In this document: positions 16,463-24,783 of the stretch, piece by piece
Numbering within the stretch: the stretch's first letter is position 1
How the letters are laid out: every line of letters starts with the position of its first letter
Assembly (NCBI GenBank): GCA_003132165.1
Contig: PKWW01000071.1
Location: forward strand, 1-64,000
Origin: Acidimicrobiaceae bacterium
GTDB taxonomy: Bacteria > Actinomycetota > Acidimicrobiia > Acidimicrobiales > RAAP-2
Length of the DNA stretch: 64,000 nt
Direction: 5' to 3'
Notes under the pieces: generated by a model
Databases searched by the model: none
Told to the model about the DNA's origin: nothing
What the model saw: only the letters and a program-made list of their open reading frames with translations
Translations under genes and position numbers: made by a program

Positions 16463-17122
16463 GTGACTTTGCACGCGACGTTGTTCGACATGGATGGCTT
16501 GCTGATCGACTCGGAGATTCTCTGGCACAAGGCTGAGGTCGAGATCTTCGGCGCGCTCGGCGTGCCAATCTCCCAGAACGAAGACCGTTCCACCAAGGGG
16601 ATGTTCGTCAATGAAGTCGTGGACTACTGGTTCACGCGCTACCCCTGGAAGGGACCTAGCGCTGAGGACGTCGTCGCCCAGTTGCTGCATCGCGTGGGCG
16701 ATCTCGTCGAGGAAGAGGGCCGGCTGCTGCCTGGGGCGCTTCGCGCACTCGACCTCACGAGCGATCGTGGTCCCATCGCGCTCGCGAGTTCGACGCCGTT
16801 GCAACTCATCTATCGGTGCCTTGACCATTTCGGGCTGCGCTCGCGGTTCGTCACGGTCCACTCGGCGGAATTCGAGCCCTACGGCAAACCGCACCCTGGC
16901 GTTTTTCTGAGCGCGGCGCGCGCGCTCAACATCGATCCCCAGACGTGTCTCGTCTTCGAGGACTCCGCCGCGGGCGTGCTCGCCGCCAAGGCCGGTCGGA
17001 TGAGCGTCGTAGCCGTACCGACCACCGAGGATCTCCACCAACCGGCGTTCGCGCTCGCGGACCTGGTGCTCGATTCACTCGTCGAGTTGACGCCGCAGTG
17101 GCTGGACGAACGATTCGCTTAG
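16463..17122 (+). CDS. HAD-family sugar-phosphate phosphatase
   Basis: A 219-residue haloacid dehalogenase-like hydrolase of the beta-phosphoglucomutase/YniC (hexitol or 2-deoxyhexose 6-phosphatase) group. Motif I is LFDMDGLLIDSE (nucleophile Asp plus DSE extension), motif II is the ASST of ALASSTPLQL, motif III is the Lys of YGKPHPGVF, and motif IV is VFEDSAAGVLAAKAG. Substrate within the sugar-phosphate range is unknown. I use GTG 16463, which directly precedes the conserved TLHATLFD strand; CAGAGT at 16450-16455 could be its -10 with a 7-nt gap. The frame from 16439 adds eight residues. Its TAG overlaps the convergent GNAT stop (TTAG at 17119-17122). Confidence 0.85.
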   Translation: MTLHATLFDMDGLLIDSEILWHKAEVEIFGALGVPISQNEDRSTKGMFVNEVVDYWFTRYPWKGPSAEDVVAQLLHRVGDLVEEEGRLLPGALRALDLTSDRGPIALASSTPLQLIYRCLDHFGLRSRFVTVHSAEFEPYGKPHPGVFLSAARALNIDPQTCLVFEDSAAGVLAAKAGRMSVVAVPTTEDLHQPAFALADLVLDSLVELTPQWLDERFA

Positions 17123-17592
17123 AGGTCCTTGGTAAAGCGGGTGGCGATTTCGTGGGTGAAGGCGCCCGCCGGGAAGTCGTCGACCCGGGTCCAGCCGTGC
17201 TTGGGATAGAACGCCAGCGCCTCGGGCTGGGCTGGTCCCGTCTCGAGGTAGAGATGCGCGTAGCCGAGTTCGCGTGCGCGACGCTCGATCTCGTTCATTA
17301 GCGCAACGGCGACCCCGTGACGGCGAAGGTCGGGGCGCACCCAGAGTCGCTTCACCTCGGCGAACTTGGACTGTGGATCGCTGATGGAGCGCACGCCCAC
17401 CCCTCCGGAGAGATGGCCGTCGACCCGGGCGACCAGAAATGCGCCACTGGGGGGCGACAATTCGTCGTAGTGCATGTGCATGTCGTCGTCGACCGAGTTG
17501 TAGCGACGGTTGAGTTCGTCCGTCGCGGCGTACAGCACGCTCCTCGCCCCGCTCGTCTCGATGGATTCGTCGGTGATCGTGAGAGAAAGCAT
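17119..17592 (-). CDS. GNAT family N-acetyltransferase
   Basis: A 157-residue single-domain acetyltransferase. The acetyl-CoA-binding motif A is VRPDLRRHGVAVALMNEIE. The C-terminus has the YLETGPAQPEALAFYPKHGW pattern common to small-molecule or protein GNATs of unknown substrate. ATG 17592 is preceded by a TAGAGT -10 with a 6-nt gap. It is divergent from ileS (70 bp between starts). Confidence 0.85.
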   Translation of the reverse strand: MLSLTITDESIETSGARSVLYAATDELNRRYNSVDDDMHMHYDELSPPSGAFLVARVDGHLSGGVGVRSISDPQSKFAEVKRLWVRPDLRRHGVAVALMNEIERRARELGYAHLYLETGPAQPEALAFYPKHGWTRVDDFPAGAFTHEIATRFTKDL

Positions 17593-17598
17593 CGTTCC

Positions 17599-17604
17599 AC
17601 TCTA
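17599..17604 (-). promoter_or_regulatory. -10 box, leaderless type, GNAT gene
   Basis: TAGAGT on the minus strand, 6 nt before the ATG at 17592. Confidence 0.5.
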
Positions 17605-17662
17605 CGGGCGAGGCGCATCGCCACTTGCAAAGTACGATGGAACAACTCATTGAAGGAGACCC

Positions 17663-20600
17663 GTGTTTCGCCCCGTCAGCGCTGAACTTGATTTCGTAGC
17701 CATCGAAGAGGCCGAACTCGCGCGCTGGAAGGCCAACGACGTCTTCGCCCGTTCAACGAAGCAGCGAGAGGGCGCCGAGCCCTGGATCTTCTACGAGGGT
17801 CCCCCCACCGCCAACGGCATGCCGGGGCTGCACCACGTGTGGGCTCGTGTCTACAAGGACCTCTTCTGTCGCTATCAGACCATGCAGGGCCGCTACGTCG
17901 CGCGTCGCGCGGGCTGGGACACCCACGGTCTGCCCGTCGAAGTCCAGGTGGAGAAGCAGCTCGGTATTTCGGGCAAGAAGGCCATCGAGGAGCAGGTGGG
18001 CATCGCCGAGTTCACGAGACTGTGCCGTGAGTCGGTGATGACCTACATCGGTGAATTCGAACGTTTGACGGAGCGCATTGGCTACTGGACCGATATGGAG
18101 CACGCGTACTACACGTACCACCCGTCCTACGTCGAGTCGGTGTGGTGGCAGCTTCAGCAACTTTTCGACCGCGGGCTCTTGTACGAGGATCTGAAGGTCG
18201 TACCGTACTGTCCGCGCTGCGGGACCGCATTGTCGAGCCACGAGCTCGGCCAGCCCGGCGTCTACACCGACGAAGTCGACGAGAGCGCTTACGTGCAACT
18301 TCGCATCACCGATGCGCAGGCCCACGACGGACTGCACGGCGCGACGCACCTGGCCGTGTGGACGACGACGCCCTGGACGTTGTTGTCGAACGTCGCGGTG
18401 GCGGTGAACCCCGAGGTGACCTACGCGGTCGTCAACGGACTCGTTGTCGCTGAAGCGCTCATCGAGTCGGTTTTTGGTGACGGCGCCACGGCGACGACCA
18501 CCTTCCTCGGCACCGAGTTACTCGGTGTGCACTACGAGCGGCCGTTCAGTGACGTGGAACTTCCCGAGGACGTCGATGCCTGCTACGTGGTTTCAGCGGA
18601 CTACGTGACAATCGACGACGGCACGGGACTCGTGCACCAGGCCCCGGCCTTTGGTGAGATTGACCGTCAGATCGCGCGCGAGAATGGACTGCCCACCGTC
18701 AATCCGGTCGGACCCGACGGTTGTTTCACGGCCCAGATCGCCTGGCTCGAGGGTCGCGACGTGCGCGCCGCCAACCACGCGATCAACGACGAACTCGATC
18801 GACGCGGAATTCTGCTTCGGCGCCTCGACTACACCCACTCACTGCCCCACTGTTGGCGGTGCAGCACAGTGCTCATCTATTGGGGCAAGCCCAACTGGTA
18901 CGTCGCCACCAGCCAGTTCAAGGACAAGATGCTGTCCGAGAACGCCACAATTGACTGGCACCCCGCCCATATCCGCGACGGGCGCATGGGTGACTGGCTC
19001 TCGAACAACGTCGACTGGGCGCTCTCTCGCGATCGTTTCTGGGGGACGCCGTTGCCAATCTGGCGCTGTCCCGAGAATCACCTCACCTGCGTGGGATCGC
19101 GCGATGAACTATCCGCGCTCACCGGTCACGACCTGAGCGACCTCGACCCTCACCGCCCCGCGATCGACGAGATCATTGTGCCGTGTCGCACGTGCGGTGC
19201 CGACGCGCGTCGCGTTGAGCCGGTCATCGACGCGTGGTTCGACTCCGGCGCCATGCCCGCCGCGCAGGTGGGCTTCCCCCACGTTCCCGGGAGTGAGGCG
19301 GCGATGCAGTTCCCCGCTCAATTGGTAGTCGAGGCGATCGACCAGACCAGGGGTTGGTTCTATTCGTTACTGGCGGTCAACACGCTGGTCTTCGGCGAAA
19401 AGCCATACGAGCACGTGCTGTGCCTGGGTCATATCGTCGACGAGAACGGCAAGAAGATGAGCAAGTCGGTCGGCAACGTCATCGATCCGTGGGAAGTGCT
19501 GTCGACACGCGGCGCCGACCCGCTGCGCTGGTGGATGTTCTCCCAGGGCTCGCCGTGGACCTCGACGCGTGCCTCGTTGGGCGCCATCGATGCGTCGCTG
19601 CGCGAGACCCTGGCGACACTCTGGAACACGTTCAGCTTTTTCACGACCTACGCATCGCTCAACAACTTTGACCCGTTGGACCCCGAGATCCCCGCGGCCC
19701 AGGACCGCTCGGCGATCGACCAGTGGATCCTCTCGCGTCTGGAGAGTGTGACGGTCGACGTGACGACGGCCCTCGACGGCTACGAGCCGCTCGGTGGCAC
19801 TGACTCGCTGGCGCTGCTCATCGACGACCTCTCGAACTGGTACGTACGTCGCAGCCGCCGCCGTTTCTGGCGCACCGACCCCAACACGCCCAGGTCCGAC
19901 TCGCTCGCGGCCCAAGCGACGTTGCTGGAGGTCTTGCAGAGGGTGACCTTGCTGATGGCGCCGTTCTGTCCCTTCGTCGCTGAGCGTCTCTACGCCGAAC
20001 TTTTTGATGTGGAAAGCGACGCGTCCGTGCACCTCGCGGACTGGCCCTCGAGCGAGCCCGCGCGACGCAACGTGGCTCTCGAGGAGTCGATGGCGGTCGC
20101 TCGGCGACTCACGTCGCTCGGTCGAGCCGCACGTGCCGAGGCGGGTGTCAAAGTACGCCAGCCCCTCTCGAGAGCCTTGGTCTTCTTGCCGTTGGGCTCA
20201 ATCATGCCGCCCGCGGGCGTCGTCGAGGATGAACTCAACGTGGACGAACTCGAGTACGGCACCGAACTTGCCGATGTGCTCACGTTCGAGCTGGTGCCGA
20301 ATTTCCGAAATGTGGGGCCCCGATTGGGCGAAGCGGTGAAAGAGTTGAAGCCCGCACTGGCCAAACTCGATTCCGTTGTGACCGCCCAGATACTCGAGAG
20401 CGGGGGAATGGTTGCGGTCACGTTGTCGACGGGCACGTTCGAACTCGGCGGCGACGATCTTGAGCTTCGCGTGAAGAGTCAGGGAGGTTTCGCGGTGTCG
20501 AGGGACGGCGGGGAGGTGATCGCGCTCGATCTCACCTTGAACGACGAGTTGCTTCGTCGCGGTTACGTGCGCGACGTCGTGCGTCAGGTCCAAGACCTTC

Positions 20601-20797
20601 GAAAGAACTCAGGCTTCGACGTATCGGACCGCATCATCCTGCACGTCACCGGTATTGACGACCTTGGTGACTGGTTCTCGACTCTGGCGAGCGAGGTCCT
20701 CGCGGTCGAGGTCATCGCCGGTGAGGGAGCGGGCGAGGGAACTCCACTCGAACTCGATGACGACCGTACCGCGGCGGCGTGGGTGACGAAGGCTTAG
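17663..20797 (+). CDS. ileS: Isoleucyl-tRNA synthetase (eukaryote-like, IleS2 type)
   Basis: A class I aminoacyl-tRNA synthetase of 1044 residues that charges tRNA-Ile. The HIGH-equivalent signature is in PPTANGMPGLHHVWAR (about residues 47-62), the CP1 editing domain follows, and KMSKS is intact near residue 597 in ENGKKMSKSVGN. Length and the GLHHV form of the signature place it with the longer eukaryote-like group, whose characterised members tolerate mupirocin. Anticodon-binding and C-terminal domains are complete. The GTG start has GAAGGAG at 17652-17658. No T-box fits in the 70-bp upstream gap. Its stop overlaps the MarR gene stop (TTAG at 20794-20797). Confidence 0.97.
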   Translation: MFRPVSAELDFVAIEEAELARWKANDVFARSTKQREGAEPWIFYEGPPTANGMPGLHHVWARVYKDLFCRYQTMQGRYVARRAGWDTHGLPVEVQVEKQLGISGKKAIEEQVGIAEFTRLCRESVMTYIGEFERLTERIGYWTDMEHAYYTYHPSYVESVWWQLQQLFDRGLLYEDLKVVPYCPRCGTALSSHELGQPGVYTDEVDESAYVQLRITDAQAHDGLHGATHLAVWTTTPWTLLSNVAVAVNPEVTYAVVNGLVVAEALIESVFGDGATATTTFLGTELLGVHYERPFSDVELPEDVDACYVVSADYVTIDDGTGLVHQAPAFGEIDRQIARENGLPTVNPVGPDGCFTAQIAWLEGRDVRAANHAINDELDRRGILLRRLDYTHSLPHCWRCSTVLIYWGKPNWYVATSQFKDKMLSENATIDWHPAHIRDGRMGDWLSNNVDWALSRDRFWGTPLPIWRCPENHLTCVGSRDELSALTGHDLSDLDPHRPAIDEIIVPCRTCGADARRVEPVIDAWFDSGAMPAAQVGFPHVPGSEAAMQFPAQLVVEAIDQTRGWFYSLLAVNTLVFGEKPYEHVLCLGHIVDENGKKMSKSVGNVIDPWEVLSTRGADPLRWWMFSQGSPWTSTRASLGAIDASLRETLATLWNTFSFFTTYASLNNFDPLDPEIPAAQDRSAIDQWILSRLESVTVDVTTALDGYEPLGGTDSLALLIDDLSNWYVRRSRRRFWRTDPNTPRSDSLAAQATLLEVLQRVTLLMAPFCPFVAERLYAELFDVESDASVHLADWPSSEPARRNVALEESMAVARRLTSLGRAARAEAGVKVRQPLSRALVFLPLGSIMPPAGVVEDELNVDELEYGTELADVLTFELVPNFRNVGPRLGEAVKELKPALAKLDSVVTAQILESGGMVAVTLSTGTFELGGDDLELRVKSQGGFAVSRDGGEVIALDLTLNDELLRRGYVRDVVRQVQDLRKNSGFDVSDRIILHVTGIDDLGDWFSTLASEVLAVEVIAGEGAGEGTPLELDDDRTAAAWVTKA

Positions 20798-21252
20798 CGC
20801 GGAGCGTTGAGCTTGGTCAGCAGTTCGGCCAGCGTCGTGCGTTCGGTGTCACTGAGCCGTGACGTGAGGTTGTCCTCCAGATACTCGAGGTGCACACCGA
20901 GTGCCTCGTCGAGCTTCGCGTTGCCCTTCGTCGTGATCGCGACGTGAATGGCGCGCCGATCGCTCGGACAGTTTTGTCGTTCGACTAATCCGGCTTCTTC
21001 CAGCCGGTCGATGAGCCGAGTCGTGCCACCGGTCGAATGCACGATCGCGTCGGCGACCTGATTCATCTTCAGCCGGCCCTCGGGCGACTTGCGTAATTGC
21101 AACAAGACGTCGAACCAAGGAAGCGGCAGTTCACAACTTGCTTCGAGCTCCACGCCGAGGCTCCGGGACAGGCGAGCGTTGGTCTCGAGGAGGAGACCGA
21201 ACAGGGCAACTCGCTCGTCACCTGAGGGACAGACGGTTGGCTGAATGGACAT
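20794..21252 (-). CDS. MarR-family transcriptional regulator
   Basis: A 152-residue winged-helix repressor. The recognition region spans about residues 58-100 (KMNQVADAIVHSTGGTTRLIDRLEEAGLVERQ, then the DRRAIHVAIT wing). Dimerisation helices are at both ends. It is divergent from the yceI-like gene, whose promoter holds a perfect palindrome (21303-21316) that is its likely operator. A TAAAAT -10 lies 6 nt before its ATG. Inducer unknown. Confidence 0.9.
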   Translation of the reverse strand: MSIQPTVCPSGDERVALFGLLLETNARLSRSLGVELEASCELPLPWFDVLLQLRKSPEGRLKMNQVADAIVHSTGGTTRLIDRLEEAGLVERQNCPSDRRAIHVAITTKGNAKLDEALGVHLEYLEDNLTSRLSDTERTTLAELLTKLNAPR

Positions 21253-21258
21253 ATGGTC

Positions 21259-21264
21259 ATTTTA
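21259..21264 (-). promoter_or_regulatory. -10 box, leaderless type, marR-like gene
   Basis: TAAAAT on the minus strand, 6 nt before the ATG at 21252. Confidence 0.55.
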
Positions 21265-21292
21265 GCAGGAATATCGCCTACGCAATTACTTC

Positions 21293-21322
21293 TTGACAGA
21301 ATGTTGCAGATGCAACTATACT
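21293..21322 (+). promoter_or_regulatory. Promoter with embedded MarR operator (yceI-like gene)
   Basis: A -35 TTGACA (21293-21298) and -10 TATACT (21317-21322) are separated by 18 bp, the best sigma-70-type promoter in the window. The spacer holds a perfect palindrome, GTTGCA-GA-TGCAAC (21303-21316). A dimer bound there would block RNA polymerase, consistent with repression by the adjacent MarR protein. Confidence 0.8.
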
Positions 21323-21362
21323 GGTGCCTACACAGCAAGTGTCTAGAAAATAGGAGAAACAA

Positions 21363-21920
21363 ATGAGCACCTCCCCCGCTCCCGGCGTTTACAACGTCGA
21401 TGCAGTCCATTCAACCATTGGTTTCGTGGCTCGCCACCTCGTGGCGGCGAAGGTCCGCGGAAACTTCACTGACTTCTCAGGCGTGATCACCATTGGTGAC
21501 AGCTTCGAGAATTCAACGGTCGAGGCGACCGTGAAGGCGGCCAGCATCACCACCAACAACGAGATGCGCGATGGTCACCTCAAGAGTGGTGATTTCCTCG
21601 AAGAGGAGACCTACCCGACCCTGTCGCTGAAGTCGACCAAGATCACCGCGAAGGGTGGCGACAAGTTCGACCTCGTGGCCGACCTCACGATCAAGGGCAT
21701 CACCAAGTCCGTGACGTTCAACGTCGAGTACTTGGGCACCGGCCCCAGCATGGCCCCGGGCGTTGACGTGACTGGCTTTGAGGCCAGCGCCGAGATCGAC
21801 CGCCGTGATTTCGGTGTGAACTTCGAAGGATCTCTTGAGAACGGCAGCCTCGTTGTCGGCAACAAGATCGTCCTCGAGATCGCTCTGGAGGCCCACCAGG
21901 AGTCTGTCGTAACTGCCTGA
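21363..21920 (+). CDS. YceI-family lipocalin-like protein
   Basis: A 185-residue protein of the YceI family, a lipocalin-like barrel that binds isoprenoids such as polyprenyl quinones. It opens with PGVYNVDAVHSTIGFVARHL, has the RDGHLKSGDFLEEETYPTLSLKS core and the LTIKGITKSVTF strand. No signal peptide is present, so it is cytoplasmic, as in many actinobacterial members. AGGAG (21352-21356) precedes ATG 21363. The pairing with a divergent MarR gene and the strong, operator-bearing promoter suggest tight induction. A terminator follows at 21943. Confidence 0.92.
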   Translation: MSTSPAPGVYNVDAVHSTIGFVARHLVAAKVRGNFTDFSGVITIGDSFENSTVEATVKAASITTNNEMRDGHLKSGDFLEEETYPTLSLKSTKITAKGGDKFDLVADLTIKGITKSVTFNVEYLGTGPSMAPGVDVTGFEASAEIDRRDFGVNFEGSLENGSLVVGNKIVLEIALEAHQESVVTA

Positions 21921-21942
21921 CTCCACCAGTTAGCCGTGTGAG

Positions 21943-21971
21943 ACGCCGGGGGCTTTGGCCCCCGGCGTTTT
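21943..21971 (+). terminator. Rho-independent terminator after yceI-like gene
   Basis: An 11-bp perfect GC stem (21943-21953 with 21958-21968), TTTG loop and TTTT tail. Confidence 0.9.
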
Positions 21972-21977
21972 GCTCGT

Positions 21978-21983
21978 TACGAT
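21978..21983 (+). promoter_or_regulatory. -10 box, leaderless type, 40-aa ORF
   Basis: TACGAT, 6 nt before the ATG at 21990. A TTGGCC at 21955-21960 with a 17-bp spacer is a possible -35 inside the preceding terminator. Confidence 0.5.
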
Positions 21984-21989
21984 GGATGT

Positions 21990-22112
21990 ATGGCAGAAGA
22001 ATCGAAGGGTAAGGGCGTCAAGTCAACACTCGGAGTGGTGGGCGCACTCGCCACGATCATTTCAGTGTGGTGGTTCGCCCTGCGTCCGCGAAAGAAGAAG
22101 ACTGAGGAGTAA
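21990..22112 (+). CDS. 40-residue single-pass membrane microprotein
   Basis: A short gene encoding 40 residues: a charged N-terminus (MAEESKGKGVKS), one hydrophobic helix (about residues 13-31, ending VWWFALR) and a basic KKK tail with two terminal Glu. This is a typical N-out/C-in or tail-anchored microprotein layout. The codon use is GC-rich and coding-like. It stands between a terminator and an MFS gene with its own predicted leaderless promoter, so it is an independent unit rather than part of either neighbour. No function can be assigned. Confidence 0.65.
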   Translation: MAEESKGKGVKSTLGVVGALATIISVWWFALRPRKKKTEE

Positions 22113-22151
22113 TCCGCTCGTCGCACAGTGGTCCGACGCGGGCCGCAGCGT

Positions 22152-22157
22152 TAGCGT
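22152..22157 (+). promoter_or_regulatory. -10 box, leaderless type, MFS gene
   Basis: TAGCGT, 6 nt before the ATG at 22164. Confidence 0.5.
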
Positions 22158-22163
22158 TGGCTG

Positions 22164-23414
22164 ATGGCTTCGACTTCTTTTGCTCCGCTGCGTCATCGAA
22201 GTTTCGTCCTCGCACTGAGTTCATCGTTTGTCTCTTCGACGGGCACGTGGATGCAGGCAGTCGCGCTGGGGGTGTACCTCACCCAAACGACCCACAACGC
22301 AGTGTGGCTCGGCCTCATCACGGTCGCCGCGTGGACTCCCGCGTTGATCGGTTCGCCACTGGGCGGCGTCTTCGCGGACCGGTTCAGCCGTCAGCGGTGG
22401 ATCCAGGCGAACAACTTCGTGATGGCCATCACGGCGAGCCTGCTCGCCACGGCGGAGCTCACTCATCATCTCTCGCCTGAACTCGCGTGTTATCTCGCGG
22501 TCGTCGAGGGATTCTGCTCTGCGGCGTCGTGGGCGGCGTGGCAGTCGCTGCTGCCCGACCTCGTCGGCGGCGACGAGGTGCTCGCTGCGGTCTCGTTGTC
22601 CTCGGCGCAGTTCAACCTCGGTCGGATCATCGGCCCCGCCGCGGCGGGCGTGGCGCTCGCGGTCGGCTCAACGGGTATCTGTTTTGCTCTGAACGCCGCG
22701 TCATTCATCTTTGTCGTCATCATCTTCTCGTTCGTGAAGAGCCCGTCGCGCCCACCGGTCACGACCAAGATCCACGTCTGGGCCGAGACGGTCATCGGTG
22801 CGAAGGTCGCCTGGTCAGTGAGGGGGTGTCGAAACCCCATCATCGGCATCGGCACCCTCGCCGTGATCTCGAGCCCCTTCATCGCCTTGGTGCCGGCGAT
22901 GGCCATTCAGGCATTGCACTCGGGTAAGGCCGGCACGGCCTGGTTGGTGACGGCTCAGGGCGTGGGTGCGGTGAGCGCAGCGGTCACGCTGCCGGCGCTC
23001 GCCAAGCGGACATCGCGAATCCTCGTGCTGCGCGGTTCGCTCTTCACGGTGGCGGTCGCTGAGGGACTGTACGCCCTCGCGCCCAACCTCGCGCTTTCCA
23101 TGTGCGCCTTCGTTGTCCTCGGTGGCGCGTACATGGGGGCGCTGAGCGGACTGAACACTTCGGTACAGTTGCACGCGCCGCGTGGTGAACGCTCGCGGAT
23201 CCTCGCGCTCTACACGCTTTCACTGTCGCTCTTCTACCCGCTCGGCGCCCTCGCGCAGGCGGCGTTCGCCAAGGCCTGGGGTGTCCGCTCCGTGATGTTT
23301 GGCGCTTCGTGCGTCATGCTCGTCGTACTTTGTATGGTCACCATCTTCATGCCCGCGTTCTGGGGTGAAATAGCTTCACCCCCGTCGGAGAGAGCGCAAT
23401 TGCTGGCAGACTAG
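22164..23414 (+). CDS. MFS exporter, EntS/DHA3-like
   Basis: A 416-residue transporter with about 12 membrane segments of the MFS_3 group (relatives of the enterobactin exporter EntS and macrolide exporters). Group features are the N-terminal LRHRSFVLALSSSFVSSTGTWMQ segment, the GGVFADRFSRQRW loop between helices 2 and 3, and the AWQSLLPDLVGGDEVLAA segment. No siderophore or antibiotic gene lies nearby, so substrate is unknown. The next gene starts 4 nt after its stop, so they are probably co-transcribed. Confidence 0.85.
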   Translation: MASTSFAPLRHRSFVLALSSSFVSSTGTWMQAVALGVYLTQTTHNAVWLGLITVAAWTPALIGSPLGGVFADRFSRQRWIQANNFVMAITASLLATAELTHHLSPELACYLAVVEGFCSAASWAAWQSLLPDLVGGDEVLAAVSLSSAQFNLGRIIGPAAAGVALAVGSTGICFALNAASFIFVVIIFSFVKSPSRPPVTTKIHVWAETVIGAKVAWSVRGCRNPIIGIGTLAVISSPFIALVPAMAIQALHSGKAGTAWLVTAQGVGAVSAAVTLPALAKRTSRILVLRGSLFTVAVAEGLYALAPNLALSMCAFVVLGGAYMGALSGLNTSVQLHAPRGERSRILALYTLSLSLFYPLGALAQAAFAKAWGVRSVMFGASCVMLVVLCMVTIFMPAFWGEIASPPSERAQLLAD

Positions 23415-23418
23415 AGCC

Positions 23419-24783
23419 ATGTCATTTACCGCTGTTAATCCCGCCACCGAAGAAATCATCGCCGAGTACCCGAGTCACACACCCACCGAGGTGGAGTCGG
23501 CGCTCGCCGGCGCCGAGTCCGCCTTCACCGCGTGGCGCCAGGTCCCACTGGCCGATCGGGCCGTGCTGATGAACCGCGCCGCCGAACTTCTCGAGGGCGA
23601 GATTCCGGTCATCGCCGAGCTCATGACGAGCGAGATGGGAAAGACCTTTGGCGCCGCGAAGGGCGAGGCTGCCAAGTGCGCGATGACCATGCGCTACTAC
23701 GCCGAGCACGCGGCGTCGATGCTGGAGACCGAGCTGATCTCGACCTCGGGCTCGAAGAGCGGTGTCCGCTTCGATCCCATTGGGCCGATATTCGCCATTA
23801 TGCCCTGGAACTTTCCGTTGTGGCAGATCATCCGCGCCGCGGCGCCGACCATCATGGCGGGCAACGTCACAATCTTGAAGCACGCACCCAACGTGCCGGG
23901 TTGTGCGATGTACGTCGAGGGGCTCTTCACGCGCGCGGGCTTCCCCAAGGGTGTCTTCACGAATCTGTTTCTCGAGATCGATCAAATCGAAGGCGTCATT
24001 GCCGATCCGCGAGTCGCGGGCGTGACCCTGACCGGTTCCGAGCGTGCCGGTCGCGCCGTCGCCGAGATTGCGGGTCGCAATCTGAAGAAGTGCCTGCTCG
24101 AACTCGGCGGATCGGACCCGTTCATCGTCGCCTCCTCGGCCGACCTCGATCGAACCGTGCCGCTCGCCGTGACCGCGCGCGTGCAGAACAACGGTCAGGC
24201 CTGCATCGCCTCCAAGCGCTTCATCGTCGTGAAGGATCGCGCTGACGAGTTCATCGACAAGTTCGTCCAGGCCATGGCAGCCGTACCGGTGGGCGATCCG
24301 ATGGACCCTTCAACGGTGCTTGGACCGCTCGTCAGCAAGTCGCAGTTCGACCTCTTGACGGCCCAGGTCGCCTCGTCGGTCCAGAAGGGAGCGGTCGTAC
24401 GCACCGGAGGTGCGCCACTCGAGGGCAAGGGCTACTACTACCCGGCGACCGTGCTCACCAACGTGCCGGCCGACTCGCGCGCCGGTTGCGAGGAACTTTT
24501 CGGACCGGTCGCCGTGGTGCACGTGGTCGAGGATCTTGATGAAGCGATCACGTTCGCCAACGCCACCCCGTGGGGCCTCGCCGGCTCGATCTGGGCGACC
24601 GACCAGGCCGAGATCGACCAGGCCATTGCCGGTCTCGATGTGGGGATGATCTTCGCCAATGCCGTCGTTGTTTCGATGCCCGAACTGCCATTTGGTGGCA
24701 CCAAAGCCTCGGGGATCGGCCGCGAACTGTCAGTGAACGGCGTGCGTGAATTCACGAACGCGAAGTCCTTCTACGTCGCATGA
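23419..24783 (+). CDS. NAD(P)-dependent succinate-semialdehyde dehydrogenase
   Basis: A 454-residue aldehyde dehydrogenase of the short SSADH group (GabD2/Sad type). Cys262 in NNGQACIASKRF is catalytic, Glu is in LELGGSDP, and the cofactor Asn is in MPWNFP. The 454-residue length and the NNGQACIASKRF motif are typical of this group. It would oxidise succinic semialdehyde to succinate, the last step of GABA breakdown, linking it to the putrescine-type genes at 6-12 kb. Its TGA overlaps the ATG of the cysteine desulfurase (ATGA at 24780-24783). Confidence 0.82.
   Translation: MSFTAVNPATEEIIAEYPSHTPTEVESALAGAESAFTAWRQVPLADRAVLMNRAAELLEGEIPVIAELMTSEMGKTFGAAKGEAAKCAMTMRYYAEHAASMLETELISTSGSKSGVRFDPIGPIFAIMPWNFPLWQIIRAAAPTIMAGNVTILKHAPNVPGCAMYVEGLFTRAGFPKGVFTNLFLEIDQIEGVIADPRVAGVTLTGSERAGRAVAEIAGRNLKKCLLELGGSDPFIVASSADLDRTVPLAVTARVQNNGQACIASKRFIVVKDRADEFIDKFVQAMAAVPVGDPMDPSTVLGPLVSKSQFDLLTAQVASSVQKGAVVRTGGAPLEGKGYYYPATVLTNVPADSRAGCEELFGPVAVVHVVEDLDEAITFANATPWGLAGSIWATDQAEIDQAIAGLDVGMIFANAVVVSMPELPFGGTKASGIGRELSVNGVREFTNAKSFYVA

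Noticed and set aside
17593..17662. Looked for a T-box riboswitch before ileS
   Set aside because: The gap is only 70 bp, has no T-box sequence and no terminator, and contains a normal ribosome site.
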